Source: Rhizophagus clarus
Lineage: Eukaryota > Glomeromycota > Glomeromycetes > Glomerales > Glomeraceae
Assembly (NCBI GenBank): GCA_015698045.1
Contig: BLAL01000002.1
Span: 186,001 to 250,000 of the forward strand
DNA: 64,000 nucleotides
Reading direction: 5' to 3'
Positions 55,685-64,000 of this stretch are shown in pieces. The position numbers and the translations under genes are program-made. Within the stretch, counting starts at the first letter, position 1; every line of letters begins with the position of its first letter. The notes below the pieces were generated by a model. It had not been told where the DNA came from. It did no database searches and saw only the letters and a program-made list of their open reading frames with translations.

Positions 55685-58600
55685 TAGAGTTGCAGACATT
55701 TCTTAAAGTAACTACCTAATACGTCATTACGTCATGACGTAAGTGGTGTGCTACCTTTAGACAGTTTTGCCATATGTGCGTATGGGGTAATAAGGTAATA
55801 GATGTATTATATGACGTATGCCGTATTATGTGTTGTATGTCATATCATGTGACATTTTATATTTTATGCCGTATGTAAATCAATAACAACAAATTATTTA
55901 GTTCAATCTAAAAAAAAAATCCAGAAAACAAAAAAGCAAAAAAATTCCATTATTTATTCATATTAAACTACTTGTAATTAAAATGTTATTATATTATAAA
56001 ATATCAACACCATTAAAACTCTTGTAAAATTACCACATTATCGTATTACAAAATTATTATAAATGTTTTAAAGCTAAACTAAAATTAAGGCTCATGATTC
56101 TCTGGGATTTCTGTAAGATTTCTTTCATGTTCTAAAAATCCATTTAATACATCATTGGGATCATAATTCAAATCAGCTGAATCTAAAGGTTGTTCTTGTG
56201 CCAGAATAATATTAGAACCCATTTCTTCATTAATACCATCAATAGCTGTCAAATCAACAATATTTCTAATGGCTAATTCAGTATTTGATGATGGTAAAGT
56301 CAGATTTAAATTATTCCCATCAATATTTCCTATATCATCATCATCATCTAAACTAATAATGTTACTAACTGATGAAATATTAATACTTTCTCTTAATTCA
56401 CTCTCAGTAAGATTCTTACTTACATAACTCAATTCTCTTTAAAAATTATTCATATAGTAAGACCGAATTTTGGCAATAGCTTCAAGTTTTTTTAAAGTCA
56501 AATTAATTCGCTTTTCACCCAAAATCCAATTAAGAATTGAGAAATTTCTTTCACAATTTGCTTGAGTTGGATTAATAGAAAAAATTTGACACGTGAGTTC
56601 AGCCAAATGTCGTGGATGCATTTTAATTAATTTCCACCATACCTTTGGGGATTCAAGTCCAGGAGAATAAGGAAGATCAAAAGGAGCAAGTCTTAATTCA
56701 AATCTACGAAGTTGAGCAATTAACTCTTCACTTTCTTTGCGAGTATGACCGAGATTTTGCCATATTTCAATTGTGGCTAAAGCAGCTTTATGAAAAGCAT
56801 CATCTTTTAGACCTTTACCTAGTAAAAAAAAAAATTATTAATTATATTATTGTTGAATTAATTTATAATTTAGAATATTATATAACCTCGATAATATGGA
56901 TGAAGATAATAAGCCAAAATATAAAGAGGGTGTAAAAATTCTTCAAATCGACAATTAAAAATATTAATAACAAAAAGTTTGAAGATATTTGTACTTGGTA
57001 ATCGGTATATTGCATAGGCTAATTTAATAAGATGGATAAAACAATCAGATAAAGTAGCTTCATTTGCCTCTAAAAGATTTATACATTCTTTTATTGGCTT
57101 CCATATAGAACGAACTGATCGACATGTAAAAAAAATGACTCATCTTCCATTAAAGCAGCAATCTTACTGTTTGTAATAGAAGTAGCATATTCTCTAAGGA
57201 TCTAAAAAAATTTAAAATTTAATAAATTTATTTCGATTTATTAGTTATATTAATTTACTTACCCAATCAAATACTGGTTGAGCTCTTAATAACGCATCTG
57301 TTGTCATAAATAAAGATCCCCAGCGTGTTTTTACCCAAGTTCGTAATCCAGCTCCTTGAATTTTCATATTGGTAAAACCTTGTTTTAAAAGAGCATTACT
57401 AGCATGTGAGGTACTAAAATACCGATTAATTTTACCACATTCATTAATAAATTTTTTAATAGGTTCGAGTTTAACTAAATCAGATGCGATCAAATTAATT
57501 GCATGAGCTGCACAACATATATTCCATATATGTGGGTATGTTTCATGAATATTTTGTATTGCAACTCGGCAATTGAAAGCATTATCAGTGACGATTGCTA
57601 CAAACTTATCACTACCAAGTTTCTCAATAATTTTAGATATCTCTTCTGTTAAAAATTCACTTGTATGCAATTCTGATGAATAATCATATAAACCAATTAA
57701 GTATTTCATTCGTGTATCAGTTGTAACTATGTAATTGTAGATTGATTCCATTTTAGGAGTACTCCAACCATCTAGTGCTATTAGAAATAGAATTTAAATT
57801 AAAGTAACATCAGTATTCTTTTAATGAGTGATTTTTATTTGTAAAATTTTAAAATTTATAATAATTAATAATAATATTAATTACATTTACCTAATGTAAA
57901 ATGTTCAGATTGTTCCAAATCACGATCAATAGCTAAACCCACCTGTGTATATTCTTCAGTAACAAGACGATTAGAGAGTGTAGTTCGTGATGGTAAAGAA
58001 TAACCAGGATTTAGATCTTTAAATAGATCTATAACAAAAGGATTTTCAATTACATTAAAAGGAATACCAGCCATAATCCAAGCCTTTAAAACCTTTTTAT
58101 CAAAACGGTCAACAACAAATTTGGGTAAAGACTGATCAGAAGATTTATAATGATTGGTTATTTGCGTTTGAATTGAATTAGGTGGTTGTGAAAGAGGAAG
58201 TGATTTATTATTACGAGTATAGTTTGTTTGCCAGTTGGCTATATTTTCACGCCAATATCTTGATATTTCTTCAGGACATTATATACATTCAGTTGCCAGA
58301 TGTGCTTTTATTTTTTGTGGTTTTCCTCTTAACCATTTTGTCTTGCAATAGAAACAAATAGCTTCATAATATCCATTACTCTTTTGTAAACCTTTTTCAT
58401 AATATTCCCAGATTTCTGAAAAAGGTTTCATGTTTTTTTGAGTTGTTGATAGTTTTAGCTTTTTATTATTTTGTGTTATGTGTTCTTCATCTGAAGAAAC
58501 TACAATTTCTTCATTTTCATTATTTTCATTAGAAACTGGTCTTTTATTCTTTCTTGAACTGCTTTCTCCATGATTCATGAGTAAAGAGAGTAAAAAAGTT

Positions 58601-58842
58601 GTAAAAATGCATTTCACATATCACGTGTTCACGTTAATTTAAATTTTATAGTAAAGGAGAATAAAAGGGATATGTCAAATGATATGTCATACGTCAATAA
58701 ATACGTCGTACGTCAAAATGATCGGTATAAGTCAATATATATGTTATAAGTCAATGGTTGTGGCAAACGGCATATGTGACGTATTGCCGTGATGTATGCC
58801 GTAAGATAGTTACCCTCAATAAAAGAAATGTCTGCAACTCTA
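55685..58842 (-). mobile_element. Autonomous-type hAT transposon nested in element C
   Basis: GTTTTTAT flanks it (55,677-55,684 and 58,843-58,850). The TIRs are TAGAGTTGCAGACATTTCTT at both ends. Its subterminal regions carry many TACGTCA/TGACGTA words (55,715-55,860 and 58,660-58,800), the expected style of hAT transposase binding sites. It encodes one transposase gene on the minus strand and is the most complete element in the window. Confidence 0.92.
56085..58578 (-). pseudogene. hAT transposase with BED zinc finger (near-complete, few stops)
   Basis: The start at 58,578 (MNHGESSSRKNKRPV) is preferred over the 58,617 ATG, which only adds a hydrophobic leader. Order: acidic/Lys N terminus; BED finger (SEIWEYYEKGLQ, CFYCKTKW, KIKAHLATEC, 58,430-58,285); a stop (ECI*CPEE) at about 58,280; FVVDRFDKKVLKAWI and LNPGYSLPSRTTLSN (58,115-57,960); an intron; LALDGWSTPKMESIYNY (first Asp, about 57,770); FVAIVTDNAFNC (second Asp); WNICCAAHAINLIASDL (CxxH block); TRWGSLF; an intron; and the hATC domain (WWKLIKMHPRHLAEL, then INPTQANCERNFSILNWIL, 56,640-56,450). 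A second stop (NNF*REL) precedes an acidic tail ending at 56,085. A few substitutions separate it from an intact frame. Confidence 0.85.
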
Positions 58843-58943
58843 GTTTTTATATGTAAAGTTACAAAAAAAAACACTGGAACTAATGGTCCTGGCCTTTCTA
58901 TTCATAAAATTGAAAAAAATGCCAGAACTAGTAATGGTCCTGG

Positions 58944-61172
58944 CAGGACCCCGAATAATACTAATATAACTCACATACAGGTTTGCGTAGAGTTTATATG
59001 AAATTACTTTTTAAACCTACAAATTGAGTTTGCGTAGATCAGTCAATTTGGGAGTAACTCACATATTATGTTTGCGTAGAGTTTATAATAGATATACATG
59101 GATTTATTTTTAAAAAATACTAATTTTGGTAAATTAAATTACTCAGTATTTACCAAAATTTATTTTATTTTATTTATTTTTTCATTTTTTTTGGTATTTT
59201 ATACCAAATTTATTTATTTTTATTATTCTTTTTCAGTTTTTAATACCCTAATTCCAAAAGTCCGGTCATATTTTTCACCCGGCAACACTACAAAAAATAA
59301 AAAAAAATAATTAATTAGTTAAAAAAAAGAACAATAAAAGACACCTCACCCACCCTCCCTTACCTTAATTCCAAAAGTCCGGTCATGCTTTTCGTCCGGC
59401 AATACTACAAAAAATAAAAAAAAATAATTAATTAGTTAAAAAAAAGAACAATGAAAGATACCTCACCCACCCTCCCTTACCTTAATTCCAAAAGTTCGGT
59501 CGTGCTTTTCATCTGGCAACACTACAAAAAATAAAAAAAAAATAATTAATTAATTAGTTAAAAAAAATTACCAAAAAACACTTCCTCCACCCTCCCTTAC
59601 CTTAATTACAAAAGTCCAGTCGTGCTTTTCGTCTAGCAACACTACAAAAAGTAAAAAAAAAGTTAATATTTAATTAATTAAAAAAAATAATGAAACACCT
59701 TCCCCAACCTTCCCTTACCTTAATTTTAAAAGTCCAGTCGTGCTTTTTGTTCGGCAACACTACAAAAAAATAAAAAAAAAGTTAATACTTAATTAGTTAA
59801 AAAAACAACGAATCACCTCTCCCAACACCTCCTCCCTTACCTTAATTCCAAAAGTCCAGTCATATCTTTCGTCTGGCAACACTACAAAAAATAAAAATAA
59901 AAAATAATTAATTAATTAGTTAAAAAAATACCAAAAAATACTTCCCACCCTCTCTTACCTTAATTCCAAAAGTCCAGTCATGCTTTTCGTTTGGCAACAC
60001 TATAAAAAGTAAAAAAAAAATTAATACTTAATTAATTAAAAAAAACAACAAAACACTTCCCCCAACCCCCCCTCCCTTACCTTAATTCCAAAAGTCCGGT
60101 CGTACTGTTCATCTGGCAATATTACAAAAAATAAAAAAAAAAATAATTAATTGGTTAAAAAAAAGAACAACGAAAGACACCTCACCCACCCTTCCTTACC
60201 TTAATTCCAAAAGTCTGGTTATGCTTTTCGTCTGGTAACACTACAAAAAATAAAAAAAAAAATAATTAATTAATTAGTTAAAAAAAATTACTGAAAAACA
60301 CTTCCCCCACCTTCCCTTACCTTAATTACAAAAGTCTGGTTGTACTTTTTATCCGGCAACACTACAAAAAGTAAAAAAAAGTTAATACTTAATTAATTAA
60401 AAAAAAATAACGAAACACCTTTCTCAACCCTCTCTTACCTTAATTCCAAAAGTCCGATCATGCTTTTTGTCTGGCAACACTACAAAAAAATAAAAAAAAA
60501 GTTAATACTTAATTAGTTAAAAAAAAATAATGAAACATCTCCCCCAACCCTTCCTCCCTTACCTTAATTCCAAAAGTCCAGTTGTGCTTTTCGTCTGGCA
60601 ATACTAGAAAAAATAAAAAAAAAAAAAAAAATTAATTAATTAGTTAAAAAAAATTACCAAAAAACACTTCCCCCACCCTTCTTTACCTTAATTCCAAAAG
60701 TCTGGTCGTGCTTTTCGTCTGGCAACACTACAAAAAAATAAAAAAAAGTTAATACTTAATTAATTAAAAAAAAAAATAACGAAACACCTCCCCCAACCCC
60801 CTCCCTTATCTTAATTCCAAAAGTCCGGTCGTGCCTTCGTCTGGCAACATTACAAAAAATAAAAATAAAAAATAATTAATTAATTAGTTAAAAAAAATAC
60901 CGAAAAACACTTCCCACCCTCCCTTACCTTAATTCCAAAAATCCGGTCATGCTTTTTGTCTGGCAACACTACAAAAAGTAAAAAAAAAGTTAATACTTAA
61001 TTAATTAAAAAAAAAAACAACAAAACACCTCCCCCAACCCCTCCCTTACCTTAATTCCAAAAGTCCGGTCATGCTTTTTGTCTGGCAACACCACAAAAAT
61101 AAACTGATAAATGAGATCAGATATTCAGATTATCTGATTAGATTGGCAAGTCACATGACCCTGCCTTTATAC
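58944..61172 (-). repeat. Cassette-array unit in element C (about 16 cassettes, minus strand, one end truncated)
   Basis: It begins CAGGACCCCGAATAATAC, with the GTTTGCGTAGAGTTTATATG block, and ends at CCTTTATAC (reverse of GTATAAAGG). The CAGGACCCC end expected beyond that is missing. Read on the minus strand, the TATA-like box is at 61,171-61,164, and cassettes run from 61,084 down to a terminal cassette near 59,280 that lacks GTAAGG, followed by AATAAA-type sequence. Each cassette has the TGTTGCC start, the CTTTTGGAATTAAG end and splice-like borders. Relative to the host MULE2 it is antisense. Confidence 0.85.
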
Positions 61173-61375
61173 TATTATAGCGTTAATGGCATTTTGTATT
61201 ATAAAATCACAAAAAAAAAATGCCAGAACTATTGGTACCAGCGTTTTTTATTCATAAAATTGCAAAAAGTACTGGAATAAATAGTTCTGGCATTTTTATA
61301 TATAAATTTGCAAAAAAAAATGCCAGAACTATTGGTACCAGCGTTTTTTACATATAAATTGTAAAAAATTGCCGA
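61173..61375. repeat. About 50-bp tandem module of element C
   Basis: Units of AATGCCAGAACTATTGGTAC, then CAGCGTTTTTTA, then CATATAAATTGCAAAAA repeat three to four times here, and single units lie at 55,660-55,690 and 58,845-58,943 beside the nested guests. The same module occurs in element E (51,880-52,140). Confidence 0.7.
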
Positions 61376-64000
61376 GCTTGATCTTGCTCATGAGCTGGCT
61401 TGAGCTTTTCAAACCAAGCTCACTGTCAGCTTGAGTTTATCAAGCTAAGCCTAATACCTGACTCAAGCTTTTTCAAGCTTGCTTGTGAGCCACCAAGCCA
61501 ATTTAATCATAGCTTAGCTTGGCTCAGCTTGAAAAGCTTGAGCCAGCTTGCAAGCTGGCTCAGCTCATGCGGAACTTTAATACTTACAGTACAAAGGAAT
61601 CTATTAAAAGCTCAATTTTCAGATCTGTATTTTCAAGATCAAGACCTAGTAAATGTAATTCAAAAACACAAAAAAGCTGACAGGGTTAACAATGATACAT
61701 CTGCATTGCTTACAAAATTAATGCAAAAAAAAGCTGAAGACTTATGCTGGGTTGTTGATTTTGAATTAGACAAAGATAATTGTCTAACTCATCTTCTTTG
61801 GATGTTGCCAGATCAGGTGGACCTGTGGCTTAGATATTATGATGTAATTGTTAATGATAATATAGCTCGAACCAATCAGTATCAGATACCCTTAGAAGTT
61901 TTTATAGTAATTAATAATAAATGCAAAACTTGTCTTGTCTGTCAAGCATTAGTAAGTGATGAATCTTTTGATATATACGTTTAGATACTTAATTGTATTA
62001 AAAGCGCAACCAATCAGACCCCAATCATAATGTTCACTGATGCAAATCCTGCACTCGATGCTACCATTCCTATTGTTTTACCCGAAACATATGCAGCATA
62101 CTGCATATTTCATATTACACAAAATTTACCTAAAAATTTAAAATTAAAATTAGGGGAGAATTGGGACAATTTCATCAAACAGTTCTATCAGTGTCGTAAC
62201 AGTTTGTGTGAGCCACTATTTAAGCAAAGATGGAATAAATTACTCAATGATTATCCAATAGCAAAAGACTATTTTTTATGTACATTAGGCCCAAATTGTA
62301 GATCATAGGCCTGAGCTTACCTTCATAAGATTTTCACAGTTGGCATTGAAAGTACTGTGAAAGTTGAAGGTTACAATTGGATTATAAAACAACAATTAAA
62401 AGCCAATAGTACCTTATGTGAAACTGCTGATCGATTTGATTCAAGATTGAATGATGAAAAACGTTGAGAACAATTTTATAAATACAAACAAGCCACAACA
62501 ACAAATACTGCTCCTGTAGTTGGGCAAGATTTATTTCCTGTAGTAACAAAACTTCTTGATAAATATCTCACTGAGCCTATTAACAATACAATTAAAACAG
62601 AAATGTCTTAATGTTTATTCGTTAATGTGAATATGATTGAATTCAATGATGAAGAATTAAATTGTGAACAGGTATGTGCTACTTAATTAACCATTTACGA
62701 CTATTGATTTGATGTTAAAATAATACTTTGTTATTATTACAAAGGAAAATTTTCACAAAGCATCAGATGGATTTATTGAAGATCAACATGTATTAGAATA
62801 TGGAAAATTGTCGATATACAAAATGAAGAAAAACATTATGTACATTACGTTATTATCATTAATGTAATATCATTTTTATGCTCATGTCTTAAATCCATTT
62901 CAAAGGGAATAATATGTTGTCACTACTTCCGTATTATGATGAATTCCAAGACTGCAGCATTTCACATCAGCATGATACTTCAAAAATGATATAAAGGTAT
63001 TTATCAAGATGAAAATCTGCAAGAAAGTATAGTATTCAATAATAGAGAAAGTACTCAGGAAAATGAATTTATGGATGAAAACAAATTACCTATATGAAAG
63101 CCTGCAACGATTCCAACAACTGTTCCTATACTTAAAAAGGCTGTTCATAAAAAAAATTTGTATGGTCGTATATGGGGATTAGCATGAACGACCACTTTAC
63201 TTGCAGTTAAACAAGAAAATGATGAAATAACCATTATTCTTCAAGATTATATTAGAAGGAAATCCAATTAAAATATATCTGAAAGATCTCTAATACTTGA
63301 TGAAAGGTCCACTGTTGATGAAAGGTCTGCTATTGATGCCACTAACAAAATACCCAACAATCCTCAAGAAATTCAAATAAATAATAGTGATACTAGTTCT
63401 ATATTAGATAGAAGTCAAATAAAGGAGAATGAAATTGAAAAAGAAAGAGAAATAATTGATACAAATCTCTAAAATATAAAGAATCTGAACAAGGTTGTTA
63501 TTAAAGGCCAACCATTCAAGCAGAGATACTTGAGTAGCACAGAGAAAGAACAAGGTATTCAAGGAAGACCTAAAACTAGGGGCTCTTACAAATGTTGTGT
63601 TTACAATAGAATAGGTCATAATGCTATTTTTCATAAAAATGCAGATAATAAGTAACAAACCTAAAGAACGTTACATGATACGATTAATAGCAAATTTTTT
63701 TTTTTGTTATTTCTTTTTTGTAAAAGAATAGAGCGCTTATAAGTGTTAATTACAATATATTACATATGCAAACTCAACTAGAGTACTAACTAATAGTGTA
63801 CTAGTATTAAACTAATAAAATCGTTAAGTTAATTTAATTTTGCAATATGGTATAAAAGAATACAGTATAACAGTATAAAAATTTGTATAATTAAAATTCA
63901 GTTAACTCCAGAGTTCAGACTTTGAAATCATTTGGACAATTTTTATTCACGTGAGATTTATGTAAATTGCATCCCAGGGGTTATATTTAAGCATTACACA

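Larger units (their letters stand above)
55453..61579. mobile_element. Element C: hAT-like element hosting an autonomous hAT and a cassette array
   Basis: ATACTTAC flanks it (55,445-55,452 and 61,580-61,587). The TIRs are TAAAGCTTCGCATGAGCTGG and TAAAGTTCCGCATGAGCTGA (reverse complement). The arms iterate GAGCTGGCTCAAGC-type words (55,460-55,660 and 61,370-61,575). The interior has about 50-bp units (GCCAGAACTATTGGTACCAG, then CGTTTTTTA, then AAAATTGCAAAAA). The empty site exists in the other MULE2 copy (GTAAGTGT at 36,747-36,754, opposite strand). Without its guests it would be about 740 bp. Confidence 0.9.
54818..63655 (+). pseudogene. MULE2 transposase (FAR1-like, SWIM, zinc knuckle), plus copy
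   Basis: Exon 1 starts at 54,818 (MDIYQFEFNPVYINITQD). The intron runs from about GTACTTAC (54,929) to ATTTACAG (55,019). Exon 2 starts VEFENIPKDTKFNMWDKVDN and ends at element C. After C: QRNLLKAQFSDLYFQDQDL, VNDNIARTNQYQIPLEVF (first Asp, about 61,850), IIMFTDANPALDATIP (second Asp, about 62,035), VGIESTVKVEGYNWIIK (about 62,340, candidate Glu), the donor CAG|GTATGT at 62,672, a SWIM-like CSCLKSISKGIICCHYF (about 62,878-62,930), an AT-hook-like GRPKTRG and a knuckle YKCCVYNRIGHNAIFHK (about 63,590-63,640). Several stops (for example 55,364, 61,982, 62,306, 62,466) inactivate it. Confidence 0.8.
54236..64000 (+). mobile_element. MULE2, plus-strand copy (interrupted by element C; runs past the window)
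   Basis: The left end TAAATGTATATCTCGCCTGA matches the inverted end of the minus copy at 38,053. Homology is collinear through the gene and the 3' region (GAGCGCTTATAAGTGTTAAT, CAGAGTTCAGACTTTG). The window ends about 25 bp before the expected terminus. An extra about 40-bp segment after 63,940 is absent from the other copy. Element C splits the coding exon at 55,453-61,579. Confidence 0.8.

Noticed and set aside
1-64000. tRNA, rRNA or riboswitch genes
   Set aside because: No cloverleaf-compatible GC-bearing stretch or rRNA-like block was seen on either strand; a tRNA search program would settle this.

Overview
The window is AT-rich, gene-poor eukaryotic DNA made almost entirely of transposable elements (TEs) inserted into one another. 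I found no intact cellular gene, no rRNA or tRNA, and no bacterial or viral gene organisation. GT-AG introns, FAR1-type MULEs with SWIM and zinc-knuckle tails, Plavaka-like transposases, BED-finger hATs and a DDE-like family I associate with Rhizophagus all point to a TE-rich early-diverging fungus. An arbuscular mycorrhizal (Glomeromycotina) genome is the likeliest source. This is inference; no species marker is present.

Layout. 62-11,019: two tail-to-head LINE copies sit at the same 17-bp target; the larger (ORF1, AP endonuclease, RT, RNase H, minus strand) is broken by a hAT-like element at 6,479-7,859. 11,020-17,814: two Plavaka 5' regions in inverted orientation flank a decayed DDE-transposase-like gene. 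17,824-23,109: a MULE with a 9-bp target duplication lies in an intron of the right-hand Plavaka gene, which resumes at 23,119, is broken again by element A (24,452-27,595) and ends near 28,335. 28,590-31,430: a 50-bp tandem repeat, a LINE tail and a relic gene. 31,702-38,053: a FAR1-type MULE ('MULE2', minus) broken by element B. 38,536-40,732: a non-autonomous MULE-like element made mostly of pyrimidine repeats. 40,742-53,002: a dense cluster of small non-autonomous elements (D, F, G, H, K, E), a mariner-type and a Harbinger-type MITE, a short retroposon and a hAT relic. 54,236-64,000: a second MULE2 copy (plus) broken by element C, which itself holds an almost complete hAT (55,685-58,842) and a cassette array.

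Main observation. A 2-2.3 kb repeat unit present in A, B, C and, degenerate, around 43-46 kb is a tandem array of 41-nt 'exon-like' cassettes. Each has a pyrimidine tract and TTTGTAG before it and AAG|GTAAGG after it. There is a TATAAAGG box before the array, and a last cassette with a changed donor plus AATAAA-type signals after it. About 52 such cassettes occur in the window. Unrelated elements in the window (J, the 14-kb insert, the MULE1 tail, the 38.5-kb element, the 43.7-kb array) contain different cassettes of the same design, often with a CTAAC-like branch-point motif. Splice-site mimicry therefore seems to recur inside these TEs. The joined 41-nt exons do not hold an open frame, so a noncoding or splicing-related role is more likely than a repeat protein.

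Second observation. Most small elements share one signature: 8-bp target duplications, TIRs of the form TARNGTTSC, arms made of one repeated word specific to each family, and interchangeable interior tandem modules. The two MULE2 copies supply clean empty sites for each other's insertion, which fixes the boundaries of B and C directly from this sequence.
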